Shown here: piece by piece, positions 10,613 to 21,059 of the stretch
Layout: each line of letters begins with the position of its first letter
How positions within the stretch are numbered: the stretch's first letter is position 1
Origin: Bursaphelenchus xylophilus
Taxonomy: Eukaryota > Nematoda > Chromadorea > Rhabditida > Aphelenchoididae
Direction of reading: 5' to 3'
DNA length: 64,000 nucleotides
Assembly: GCA_904066235.2 (NCBI GenBank)
Contig: CAJFCV020000001.1
Location: 620,001 to 684,000, forward strand
The notes under the pieces: generated by a model
Seen by the model: only the letters and a program-made list of their open reading frames with translations
What the model was told of the DNA's origin: nothing
The model's database searches: none
Position numbers and translations under genes: made by a program

Positions 10613-13600
10613 ATGGCCGATTTTGTAGGTAAGAAACCTTATGCTTTTCGCGCACAGTGCATTTTTATTTTATTTCTTCTCTAACGCACCGTGCATCCTG
10701 CTGTTTTTTGCACAGTGCAAATCACTTTTTTTAGCTTGCACAGTGCGAAAACAGCGAAATGCACGGTTCGTGCGCGACAGAAAGCGAAAGTTCGAAATGA
10801 AAAAATGGACCTGAGCATTTGTCCGCGGTCCGCACCGTGCACAAAAATTCGCAAGTTTTTGCACTGTGCGCTCACCTTTTTTTTTGGTTTTGCACTGTGC
10901 ATTTGAAATATCGCTGCGACGTAAGCTTTTCTCAACTGCGCCGCTGCGGTTTTGCTCAAAAATGTGCACAGTGCAACCGGCTTTTTTGTTCGCAAAAGAT
11001 CCACAGTGCATTGGCGACAAAAGTTCAAGATGCACCGTGCGAAAGCGAAAAAATGCCTATTTTTTGCCGTTTCGCACGGTGCAAACTTGAAAAAGCGGTT
11101 TGCACTGTGCGAAAAGTTCAGCAAAACCGCGGCGGCGCAGTTCAAAAAAGCTTACGTCGCCACGATATTTTCATGCACTGTGCAAAGTGAAAATGCAAAG
11201 ACTTTTTCTTGCGCACCGTGCATTTGACATTTTGCACCGTGCACATTGCGCGACAAAAAGGATTTCCATCAATGTCGCTGCGATGAAGCGATTTTGCGAG
11301 CTGAGTGAAAATGCACAGTGCAAAATGTTCGAAAAGTCCGCACCGTGCGAAAAAAGGCTCTCATTTTCCAGATCAAGCGCTCTTTATCCTCACCGAAGTC
11401 GCGAATATTTTGCTGTTCGTCGGCCGAATCCTGGTTTTGACCGTGATTGGAAGTGTCAAGGCGCTCTTGCCGGTCGGTGTGTTGCCAAGAAAGTCGGTGC
11501 GGGACAAGAATGTCTTGATCACCGGCGCGGGCAGTGGAATGGGCCGGGAGTTGGCAGTTCGGGTAAGGTTTTAGTCTGTCGGGAAAATAATGAGCACTCT
11601 GTCGCATCCAAAATCGCGTCGCCGCCGAAAAAATTGAGAAAATGAATTGTGTCGCAGAGCAAATCAAATTCTTTTCATTTCGCTTCAGCGCTGCGATAGT
11701 CCTCATTATTTTCCCGACAGACTATAAATCCGATGGTCACAGAAAAAAAGCAAAAAATGGGGCTACTTTTTAAGCCTAACAAATTCAAAAAATTGCATTT
11801 TTGCGTTACTCTCTGTATGATAAAATTGTAAAATTCGGAACTGTGACGATTGGGGAAACCGAAGTGTTATTTTTGTTCTTCAAGTGCCGAAATTAGGATA
11901 ATCGAGGTTGCCGATTTTGAAAATGACATTCATTTTTTTGATCTTTACTTTTTTCCTTACGTAGTACTGTGAAGTAGTAATTTTTGAAATTTTTTCATAT
12001 ATACTCGATTTGGGGGGGTTCGAGCTTGCTGATGTCGAAAATCATATTCATTTTTTCTGATTTGAAAGCACCATGGAAAACCTCCAAATCGAGTATTTTT
12101 GAAAAAAATTCAAAAAATTACTATGTTACAGTACTACGTAAGGAAAAAGTTACTTTCAAAAAAACGAATTTCATTTTCGAAATCAGCACCTTCGATTATC
12201 CTAATTTCGACACTTGCATCGAAGAAAAATAATATTTAGTTTTCGGTTTCCCCAATTGTTCTTGTTCCGGATTCTATAATACAATTTTATTTTACAGAGT
12301 AATGCAAAACATGCAATTTTTTGAATTTGTTAGGCTTAAAAATTAGTCCCTTTTTTTGCTTTTTTCTGCAACCATCGGATTTATTGTCTGCGGGAAAATA
12401 ATGAGGACTGTCGTAGCGCCGATCGCATCGCTGAAAATAAAAGAATTTGATTTTCAGCGACAATTCAGATTTTTCAGAACAATTCAGTTTCTCGGCGGCG
12501 ATGCGATTTTCGCTGCGGCAGAGTGCTCATTATTTTCCCGACAGACTAATATTTCCAACCTTCAGTTCGGCAACCTTGGAGCCCGAATTGTTTTATGGGA
12601 CGTAAACGCCTCCGGAAATGCGGAGACAAAAAAAATTTTGGAGAAAAATGGCGTCAAAGCCTTCGATTACACGGTGAACTTGTGCAACGTCGACGAAATC
12701 AACGAAACCGCGAAGAAAGTGCTGAACGAGGTTGGCGACGTCGACATTGTCATTAACTGCGCCGGAATCGTGACGGGAAAACGGTTCCTGGACTGTCCGG
12801 ACGCTGCGATCAAGCGAACAATTGATGTGAATACGAATGCGGTCATGTTTGTAGGTTCATTGCAAGCAGTATTTTATATTAGCAGTTATTTTCATAAAGT
12901 GCATCGACATTTTTTCATTTTTGGCGCAAAAAAATGGCACAGCGCATTTTGAACTTTTTCCCACGCTTGTCGCTAATGCACAGTGCAGTTTGAACTCTTT
13001 CCCACGCTTGTCGCCAACGCACAGTGCATTTTGAACTCTTTCCCACGCTTGTCGCTAACGCACAGTGCATTTTGGACTCTTTCCCACGCTTGTCGCCAAC
13101 GCACAGTGCATTTTGAACTTTTTCCCGCCCTTTTCGCTAACGCACAGTGCATTTCCCCCTTTTCGCACCGTGCAAACCTCAAAAAAGCCGTTTGCGCTGT
13201 GCAAATTCCCGGCGCCGACACGCGACATCGTTGAAACTTGCTCATGTCGCAGCGATTTTTCAAATGCACAGTGCGAAAACAAACATTTGAAATGCACGGT
13301 GCAAAATGCGCGGGTTTTTGTGCACAGTGCAAATGGGTTTTCCGAATCGGTTTTTCGCACTGTGCGTTGAAATATCGCTGCGCCAAAGCAATGTTTCAAC
13401 CACGTCGCAGGGATTTGCACAGTGCAAACGACTGTGTTGAGGTTTGCACGGTGCGAAAAGAAAAAAAAACGCACTGTGCATTGGCGACAAGGACGGGAAA
13501 GAGAGTGCAAAATGCACTGGGCGAGAGCGAAAAAATGTCCATGCACTTTATGAAAATACTAGTATCAGTATGTCGGGAAAATAGTGAGCACTTCGTCGCT

Positions 13601-15273
13601 GCGCCAATCGTGTCGCTGAAAAGTTTGGTTTTCTCCGCGGCACAATTCATATTCACCTCAGCGATGCGATTTTCAATGCGACAGAGTGCTCGTTATTTTC
13701 CCGACAAACTGATAGTATAACACATATCTTATCTTCAGGTTACCAAAGCATTCCTTCCACGCATGCTGTCCAGAAACGTGGGCCACATTGTGACGTTGGC
13801 CTCGATTGCTGGCCATCTCGGCGTCGTTGGGCTGGTCGACTACTGCGCCAGTAAATACGGCGCGGTCGGGTTTATGGAGGCGTTGCATCGGGAGTTGTAC
13901 GCACTCAGAGCGGATGTGAAAACGACGACGATTGGCCCGTATTTTGTGAACACGGGCATGTTCGATGGAGTCAGGGAGTCAAAGTAAACTTTTTTACTAC
14001 GCTTTTTCCGTTTTTTACTACGTTTTTTCCATTCTTTACTACGCTTTTTCCAAAAGATATTCAGTCGCGGCGCACAGTCCACATTTTGCCTTTTTTCGCA
14101 CGGTGCGGGCTTTTCGCACTTTTTGCACTGTGCATTTTCATTCGCGACAGCGCTGAAAAGGGCCTTTGTCGCGCGATTTTTCGGTGGCACCGTGCAAAAT
14201 CCAAAATGCACGGTGCAAAATGCGGAGTTTTTGCATGATGCGGCATCGCGATAAAATGGTCCGCACTTTCGAAAATAGCTTGTTTCCTGGATAATCCTCG
14301 AGCGACAAGCCATAAAAAAAGTTTTTTCGAGGTGCTTTGCGACACAAAAAAGTTTGTTGTTGTTATCAGAAATGAAGCAACGACCAAGGATTGATAAAAA
14401 CTTTGTTTTGAGTTTCGGGATGGCCGTAATACTACTAGTCCGTTCGTAAAGTCGCTGGAATGATTTCGGCGACGCGCACTGTGCACGAAAACTCAGGGTG
14501 CGGGCGACAGCCCAAAAAAGCCTATTGCACTGTGCAAAAAGCCAAAAATTGCACAGTGCAAACTGAACTTTCGGTTTCGCGGGGTAAATGTCGCCGAAAA
14601 CATTCCAGCGACTTTACGAACGGACTAGTAGCAGGGGCGTAGCTGATTAAAAATTCTGGTGGCCCGATTTGTGAAGAAAACATTTCTACCAAACATTTTG
14701 CGTCTATGAAATATCAAAAAATGTGGTAAAATGCCTCCATCTCCAAGTGAAAAAAACTCCGATTTCAAAAGCGCGTCCGTTTGTGAGGAAAAGGGCGTCC
14801 TTCAAAACGCAGTTTTTTTAGTTGGAGAGGGAGGCATTTTGCCACATTTTTTGCCACTTCCCGGCAAAATGGTACATTTTTTTTTGCCACGACGCCCCTT
14901 AATGCAAAAATTAGTGTGGGGCCATCTCGGGCTAAAAATTATTCATTTTCTCATCAGCGATGCGATTTTCGACGCGACATAGTTCTCATTATTTTCCCGG
15001 CAGACTGGAAGTATCACTGAATTCCCCTGTCAAACAAGCGTTTGCTAATTTATCATTTTCAGAATCCCCTTTCTACTGCCGTTCCTCGAAACCGACTATG
15101 TCGTTGACCGCATCGTTGACGCCACTTTGACTGACACTGTGACAGTTTTAATCCCAAAAATTTTGTATTTCATAAAAGCTCTGGGCGCCATCTTTCCGCA
15201 GTCCGTTACTGATTACATTATGGACGAACTGGATGTTGACAAATTTATGGACACCTTCAAAGGCAGGAATTAA
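10613..15273 (+). CDS. Membrane-anchored short-chain dehydrogenase/reductase (SDR16C-like)
   Basis: Five exons (10613-10628, 11372-11562, 12566-12850, 13739-13983, 15063-15273) join in phase to 315 residues. An N-terminal hydrophobic segment (about residues 8-40) is followed by the NAD(P)-binding TGAGSGMG at 56-63, NCAG near 133-136 (usual NNAG with Asn to Cys), catalytic Ser in TLASIAG near 186 and YCASK 199-203. Layout and length match the retinol dehydrogenase / 17-beta-HSD11/13 group, which oxidises or reduces retinoids and steroids at the ER or on lipid droplets; the substrate here is unknown. Introns of 743, 1003, 888 and 1079 bp are almost entirely transposon sequence. AATAAA at 15329. 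Confidence 0.9.
10650..11360. repeat. Dense array of GCAC-N-GTGC dyads in intron 1 of the SDR gene
   Basis: About 16 exact copies of GCACAGTGC, GCACTGTGC, GCACCGTGC or GCACGGTGC lie in 700 bp, usually flanked by T/A as in TTTGCACAGTGCAAA. The array creates long open frames on both strands with Cys-Thr-Val and Ala-Leu-Cys repeats that are not genes. Confidence 0.85.
11572..12549. mobile_element. Composite palindrome: A element, foldback, A element
   Basis: 11572-11726 is a complete family A copy; 12382-12549 is another; the 650 bp between them is itself a foldback whose arms start TAAATCCGATGGT and share GCCTAACAAATTC, TTGGGGAAACCGAA and ATACTCGATTTGG. The same TATAAATCC junction next to an A end occurs at 15801 and 28741, so the association has been copied or targeted more than once. 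The block fills nearly all of SDR intron 2. Confidence 0.8.
12887..13562. mobile_element. Family C element with internal 41-bp tandem array
   Basis: Defines family C: left end TTTTCATAAAGTGCAT at 12889 and right end ATGCACTTTATGAAAATA near 13541. It lies in intron 3 of the SDR gene, abutted by a family A copy. Confidence 0.75.
12947..13151. repeat. Five tandem 41-bp units
   Basis: Each unit reads TTGAACTCTTTCCCACGCTT then GTCGCCAACGCACAGTGCAT with a few changes. Single units of the same sequence sit in other family C elements near 27770, 41340 and, inverted, 13470 and 47300. Confidence 0.85.
13563..13714. mobile_element. Family A, GAGCAC core
   Basis: Two-ended copy in SDR intron 3; ends slightly decayed (CAGTATGTCGGG, CCCGACAAACTGATA). 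Confidence 0.8.
14434..14630. mobile_element. Family B-like element
   Basis: Inverted ends ACTAGTCCGTTCGTAAAGTC with CGCTGGAATG continuing inward; interior holds GCACTGTGC and GCACAGTGC. In SDR intron 4. Confidence 0.75.
14724..15007. mobile_element. Family E and family A remnants
   Basis: 14724-14890 matches the interior of family E (TCTCCAAGTGAAAAAAACTCC and its inverse); 14940-15007 is the right half of a family A copy ending TTTTCCCGGCAGACTG. Confidence 0.6.
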
Positions 15274-15354
15274 AACCATAGTGCTTTTATTGTAGTTGCA
15301 TGTACACTAAGATGATTTTTTTTTGAAAAATAAACGCTATTTTACTGGAGAGCA

Positions 15355-15648
15355 GAGGCTTTTGTCACGGCGCACAGTGAGATTTTCCCCTTTTTTCGCA
15401 CGGTGCGGGCTTTTCGTACTTTTTGCACTGTGCATTTTCACTCATCGCGAAAAATTGCTTCATTTATGTCGCTGCGGCAAAGATGAAAATGGCTTTTGTC
15501 GCGCGATATGCGCGATTGCACAGTGCAAAGTTTCAAATGCACGGTGCAAAATGCTGGGCGTTTGCACGGTGCGTGGAAGAAAGTAAAAAATGCATTGTGC
15601 GAAAAAGAACAAAAGTAACAAATGTCCATGCACTTTATGAAAGTATTA
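15355..15648. mobile_element. Family C element, left end decayed
   Basis: Right end ATGCACTTTATGAAAGTATT near 15629; interior has several GCAC-N-GTGC dyads. Lies just 3' of the SDR gene. Confidence 0.55.
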
Positions 15649-15653
15649 TACCA

Positions 15654-15803
15654 TTAGTCTGTCGGGAAAATAGTGTGGATTCGTCGCAGAAAAATTTCTC
15701 GCCTCGTTGCAGTCGAAAATCTCCGGGCCGCGACTAGCCGTCACACAGCGATAATGAGTGATTAAAAATCGCGACGAATCCCCATTATTTTCCCGACCGA
15801 CTA
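15654..15803. mobile_element. Family A, GTGGAT core
   Basis: Right end is followed directly by TATAAATCC, the start of a foldback remnant like the one at 11727. Confidence 0.8.
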
Positions 15804-15859
15804 TAAATCCAGTGGTTGCAGAAAAAAAGCAAAAAATGTGCCCTAATTGTGCAAAGTTT

Positions 15860-16087
15860 AGAGAAGTTGTGAGCCTGTGATTCGTCGCGCCTTGGAATCG
15901 CCCATCCTCGAGGCTGGAGATATATCAGTCTGTCGGGAAAATAACGGCGGATCGTTAGCGAGGCGAGACATCTTGCTGCGACCACGCGCCGTTATTTTCC
16001 CGACAGACTGGCATATTGCGCGTCTGCGGCGAGAAGACACATTTTGCTGCGACAAAAACCCACATTATTTTCCCGACAGACTGATAC
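15860..16087. mobile_element. Nested family A elements
   Basis: A complete ACGGCGGATC-core copy (15924-16010) sits inside an older GTGGAT-type copy whose internal part precedes it and whose right end is at 16060-16087. Confidence 0.65.
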
Positions 16088-16196
16088 AAAATTTTCGCTT
16101 TGCAACGCCTTGCCGTGGCTGGATATTTGTTGCGCGACGAGGGCAAATATTTTTTCGTTTCTTGATTTTTTTTTCTTATTCTGAGCTTTTTTCTCA

Positions 16197-17327
16197 ATGG
16201 CCTTTGGTGGTTGTGTTGTGCTCTTCCTCTTGACGACAATATTTGGATTTGAACTTGTTCGAGGAAATGATACTGTAAGATGTTACAATAATACAAATAT
16301 TATAGTCTTTTCATAAAGTGTGTGGACTTTTTTCGCCTTTTATTTCGAGCACTGTGCGTTAACGACAACTAGGGAAAAAATTCAAAAAGCACTGTGCGTT
16401 TGCGATATTCGAAAAACTCTCCAAATGTTTTTACACCATGAAATCACCATGAGCGACGTGTCACACCTGCGCCATGCAGACGTGTCAAGGCCAGAGATTG
16501 CCACGGTCAAAATTTTGGCTCCGGCTCCGGCTCTTAGCTCCCAGAGCCGGAGCCGAGGCCAAATTTGCAGCTCCGGCTCTCGGCTCCCATGAAAAACTTA
16601 AAAAGGTCTGCGGCTCCGAATCCCGGCGCCCGTGCAAAAATTTTTTAAAAATATTTTTCCAAAATAAACGTTATTAGAGATCATACACCCAACGTTTTTG
16701 CAACCATTGACTTCCCGGTATTTTTCAAGCAATTTGGTTTAACAAGATCACGAAATTTTTACTTTTCTGAACGCTGAGAAGCCGGGCTCCGACTTTGGGC
16801 TCGGGAGCCGCACCCAAAATTTCCGGCTCCGGCTCTGGCTCCCGGCTCGGAGCCGGAGCGGCTCAGAGCCGGAGCCAAGAGCCGGCTCCGGGGCCGTGGC
16901 AAATCTCTGGTCAAGACTCTTTGTCCAAGCAGTCAATATGTCGGGAAAATAATGTGGAATTGCCGCAGCAAAGTGTCTCGTCGCAGTTGCGCACTAAATC
17001 CCAAGGCGCGGCAAGCCGTCGCAAAGCGATGATGGACGATTCCAAGGAGCGAAAAATTCACATTATTTTCCCGACAGACTGTATTTATGCCGCAATTTTC
17101 TTGCCGGCGTTCAGATTTCCGATGTGATTCAAGTCCGTGCAATCCCGTTCAATTACACTCTCTATGTGGCGTTCAATTTGGTCGATCTTGAGAAGCTGAA
17201 GGAAATGGCGACAAAAATCATTGGAGTAAGATTTGAATCAATTTTTACTGAGTTTGGCTTGCAGAATTGATTCGAAAGACTTATTTTTCAGTTGTCCAAG
17301 AAAGATGATGAACTACTCAACCAATAA
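16197..17327 (+). CDS. Small secreted protein, 74 residues
   Basis: Three in-phase exons: 16197-16274, 17115-17225, 17292-17327. The first exon is a clear signal peptide (about residues 1-22, hydrophobic VVLFLLTTIFGF core). The mature part has VIQVRAIPFNYTLYV and a Lys/Glu-rich C-terminal helix; one NYT sequon. No family recognised. Intron 1 (840 bp) holds a hAT-like and a family A element. AATAAA at 17390 overlaps the 3' end of the converging coiled-coil gene, so the two transcripts probably overlap tail to tail. Confidence 0.65.
16492..16909. mobile_element. Family D hAT-like element
   Basis: Ends CAGAGATTGCCACGG and its complement; interior is inverted runs of GGCTCCGGCTC. Flanks GTCAAGGC and GTCAAGAC form an 8-bp target duplication with one change, as hAT transposases make. 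Confidence 0.85.
16934..17083. mobile_element. Family A, GTGGAT core
   Basis: In intron 1 of the small secreted protein gene, 30 bp from the 3' splice site. Confidence 0.8.
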
Positions 17328-17488
17328 GACGCTGAATTTTACTTCAAAGAACCTTCAAATAATACTTGTAATGTACATAATTTTGCCTCAATAAATCCCT
17401 CAGAAATTGATGGGTTTATTGCAATATATTGCAACGTATATAATTACGACTCGATAGTAATTACACGCTTATGCTATAGGCAGTATAA

Positions 17489-19854
17489 TTAGGCCCCAAT
17501 AAACGACCGATTCACGGACTCTGCGATGGCTTCTCGCTCTCTTCGGGCAAGCTCTTCTTCTTTTTCCGCAAGAATCTGGAAAAAACAGGGTATTATTTTG
17601 ATTGTATTGCATCTGAGGATGAGAAAACTTTGGCATGAAAAGTTTTATACCTATTTCTCCCAAAAAGAGGGTTGCATTTCCCTAGTGACTTCAAGAAGTT
17701 GCAGTGTTAAAAAACTTCTCCGTTCGCTTGCTTCATTTTACGTACTCTCGCGAAAAGCGCACGTTGAATATCTCGACTGCCCCCGAAAAGCGCGAGCTAA
17801 GATTTTATACGAAGTTTATGTGTATTATACGCCCGACAATGTGCGCAAAATTTAGTGACAATCTGACTCTTGCAACTCTCCTTGTGCGCATGATATTCTT
17901 GCTTCAGTCTGTCGGGAAAGTAATGAACACTCCGTTGTTGTGATATCCAGTCTGTCGGGAAAATAATGAGCACTCTGTCGCATCGAAAATCGCATTGCCA
18001 CCGAGAAAATGAATTGTGTCGCGGAGGACATCAAATTGCTTTTCACTTCAGCGAGCCGCAGCCACATTGCGCCCATTATTTTCCCGACAGACGGGTAGTA
18101 CTTTCGGGAAAATAATGTGAATTCTTTGCAGCAAAATATCTTGCCATGTGGGAGTAGCGCACCAAATCACCAGACATCGTAGGGCGTCGCAAAGCGACGA
18201 GAGACGATTTCAAGGCGCGACGAATCCACATTATTTTCCCGACGGACTGATAGTACTTCCTTTGCGAGCACGGTATTACCTTGAAAGCCTTTTCTATCGC
18301 ATCAAAAATTGCTTTAAGAACGGTTTTTATGCCAATTCCTCGCCATTTTTGTCATTTCCTATTCAAAACTTCCGCTTTCTCACCTGTTCCTGCTCCTTGA
18401 CCATCTGAAGATTCACTTCGACCCTCTGCAACGTCTCCCTTGCAATCTTAATTTTCTCTTCGTAATGAATAATCAGCTTCCGCAACACCTCAATATTGTT
18501 GATCAACGAGCTGAGCGCCTCATCATTCTTCATGATCTTCTGAGAGACCAGCCCATCCTCGACTGTCTCATCTCGTTTCGGCGTGGGATTGGTTTGAATT
18601 TTCACCACCGGAACGTAGTCAATCGGAGGCGCGGAGGGCGCGATTTCAATCCGATAAACTTCTTGGACCTCCGAGACTTGCTCTTCGCGGTATTCGGCGA
18701 GAAATCGACCGTCTTCCAGCCGTTGTTCGCGTTCGCGGAGACGCTGAAAGAAGATTGAAGAATAAGAAGCCTTTTTAACTATCAGTCTGTCGGGAAAATA
18801 ATGAGCATTCTGTCGCATCGAAAATCGCATCGTAGCCGAGAAAATGAATTGTGTCGCGGAGAAAATCAAAATGCTTTTCACTTCAGCGACGCAATCGGCG
18901 GAGAGTATCAAGTGCTCATTATTTTCCCGACAGACTGATACTACTTATACCAGTAGTCGTCCACAAAGTCGCTGGACTAAAATCCGCAAGGAGCACTGTG
19001 AGAAAACAACATTTAATCTTGCAATGTGCAATTTGTGCGCTGTCTGCGCCGTGTGAATGGATTTTTTGGGCTTTTTAAGCGAGCGCACTCCGCGACGATG
19101 CCGAAAAAATTCTATGGCTTTATGACACGAATGGTAGTAACAGCGGAAGTGCTCGAAGTGCAACGCTCAGAATTTGATGAAATTTGGCATAAAGGTAGAG
19201 TCATTTTTCTAATACAGGGTGGGGCATCTTTGTGGCCCGATTTGAATTGGCTATAACTTCTTTAGTTTTTGGCCGAATCTTAAAATTCTTTTTTTCTCTG
19301 AACCCTCTGACAACCCCATTTTGTGTGATACCAAATATGTTGTACATAGGTAAGTGTCATATACAGTTATTGGATTTATTCTTGGAGTTCATTTTTTTCA
19401 GTCGTTTTTCGGTTGTTCCGAGCTCAAAATCACTGAGATTTTTAGATCGAAATTTGAAAAAATATCTCATAGTTTTGCGAATTTTGGCAATGAAAAGTTT
19501 TATTTCTTTCTATTTTTCACTTACAACGTACCTCTTCCCGTTCTTCCAACTCCTTCCTCAAATCATCCGTTTCCTTAACGAAATCCAAACATTTTTTGCT
19601 TTCAAACTTGAAAACATGGATCAAATCGCGAAATTTCGTCATAAGCTCGTTAAAAATTACTTTTAACGCCTTCACTGAAAAATAATATTATATTTGTAAT
19701 AAGAGATTGACTGTCAATACATAAGGAAAATGTGCGAACTCCGACGAAAAAACTGAAAGACGAACTTACCATCCAATCCTTGGAGGTCGCTAATATCAAC
19801 CGGTGGCAATTTCTCGACAAATTCTTCGAGATTTTTATAAGGAAAGTCTTCCAT
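17489..19854 (-). CDS. Coiled-coil protein, 224 residues
   Basis: Four exons on the minus strand join in phase: 19854-19770, 19674-19532, 18743-18384, 17575-17489. The start MEDFPYKNLEEFVEKLP is acidic; exons 2-3 and the C-terminus are Glu/Lys/Arg-rich heptad-like helices (LRKELEEREE, RLREREQRLE), separated by a proline-containing break APSAPPIDYVPVV around residues 113-125. No membrane segment or signal peptide, so cytosolic or nuclear. Not recognised; this pattern fits a structural or scaffold protein. Introns 2 and 3 carry families A and B. AATAAA lies at 17415-17420 on this strand. Confidence 0.75.
17946..18094. mobile_element. Family A, GAGCAC core
   Basis: A left-end fragment of a second copy (17906-17945) directly precedes it. 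In intron 3 of the coiled-coil gene. Confidence 0.75.
18096..18252. mobile_element. Family A, GTGGAT-like core
   Basis: Left terminus is altered to TAGTACTTTCGGG; right end CCGACGGACTGATAGTAC. Confidence 0.65.
18780..18940. mobile_element. Family A reference copy, GAGCAC core
   Basis: Cleanest 160-bp copy: TA then TCAGTCTGTCGGGAAAATAA at the left, exact complement and TA at the right. The inner part reads GAGCAY-CTGTCGCATCGAAAA and inverted CTTCAGCGACGC. TA duplication and lack of coding capacity are typical of Tc1/mariner-type MITEs. Confidence 0.85.
18956..19137. mobile_element. Diverged family B element
   Basis: Left AGTAGTCGTCCACAAAGTC, right GGCTTTATGACACGAATGGT; ends only partly complementary. 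Confidence 0.4.
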
Positions 19855-20125
19855 TTCTTTTGCAAAAAAGAATGGATTACCTTTGAGGAAAAGAGATAGA
19901 GATTTCGGAGGTCTTTTTTGAATGTGTGGACATGTTTTTTTTTCTCAAAAATCAAAAAAGAAGTCGAGGTGATTGGAAAAAGCGGCCGAACAGGAAAAAT
20001 TGGAGCTCAGACGGCGCCGGAAAACGGAAAAGACAGAGAAACAAATAATCAGCCGTGGCTAGACGGCCGCAGGTGAAGCCAAAACTGAGCTAATCAGCTG
20101 CTGCTCGATTCGGCCTTTCGTTAGT

Positions 20126-20714
20126 TTCAGTCTGTCGGGAAAATAATGAGCAAAATGCCGCTGCGCTGGTCGTGTCGCTGAAATGAAAAGCAATTCGATT
20201 TTCTCCACGACACAATTCTGTTTCCCGGCGGCGATGCGATTTGGTTTTCCTCGAAAGAGACCCCGAGTTGAAAGAGACCCCGGAATCGGGGGTCTCTTTC
20301 GATGTTTCCCCGAAATGGCCGAAAAGGTCAAAAATAGGGTAATCGATGGCGTAGATGCCAAAAATCATATTCGTTTTTTCTGATTCTTACTTTTTTGCTT
20401 AAGTAGTAATGTTAAAAAGTAATTTTTTGAATTTTTTCTAAAAATGGTCGATTTAGGGGTTTTCGAGGGTGCTGATTTCGAAAATCATGTTAGCTTTCCT
20501 CTTTATAGTACTATCTGGTACTACACAGTACGAGGTGATGGTGCTGTTTTGATGCTTAGTACTCCTCAAAAACACGTTTTAAGTAACTGGTACTGTTTAG
20601 TACCGTCTGTTACTATGTAGTACAAGGTAAAAATTTGGCCTTTAGGCGTTAGTGGTGTTGTTCTGTTGCTTAGTACTCCTATTTTCGCGACAAAGGCTCA
20701 TTATTTTCCCGGCA
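20126..20714. mobile_element. Family A copy split by an insertion
   Basis: Left three quarters at 20126-20240 and right end GGCTCATTATTTTCCCGGCA at 20690-20710. The 450 bp between contains a GAAAGAGACCCCG hairpin, a fragment of the 11727 foldback and a fragment of family I. The rest of 19855-21059 has only a right-half family F fragment (20730-20920). Confidence 0.6.
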
Positions 20715-21059
20715 CTATGTTAGAAATAGGCATGAAACTTTTCGTGCCGAAATTCGGTAAAACGTCTCAAATTTTCGCCGGCTTTTGATCTAAAAATCTC
20801 GGTTGTTTCTGCAAAGCGCGAGCTAGGATTCTAGCATATATATTAGAAAAAAATATACATAAATTTGTGCCAATCTTCATCAAAATCTGAGCGTCGCACT
20901 TGGGGTACTGCAAAATCTGCCTGATTTTTTCTTTTCCATTTTTTTCAACTAAACTTTTTGAAGCAAAAATTCAAATAGGGTTCAAATTTTATTTTTTTCG
21001 AATCCAAACATCGTTTCAAAATCAATCCAATGTAAATTCAATTTCCTCCCATTGACAGT

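Noticed and set aside
10670..11645. Several overlapping open frames of 70-180 codons on both strands
   Set aside because: They are read-through of the GCAC-N-GTGC array, full of Cys-Thr-Val and Ala-Leu-Cys repeats, and overlap a verified exon in another frame.
12947..13151. CRISPR-like array
   Set aside because: Units are contiguous without unique spacers, lie in a eukaryotic intron and belong to a transposon.
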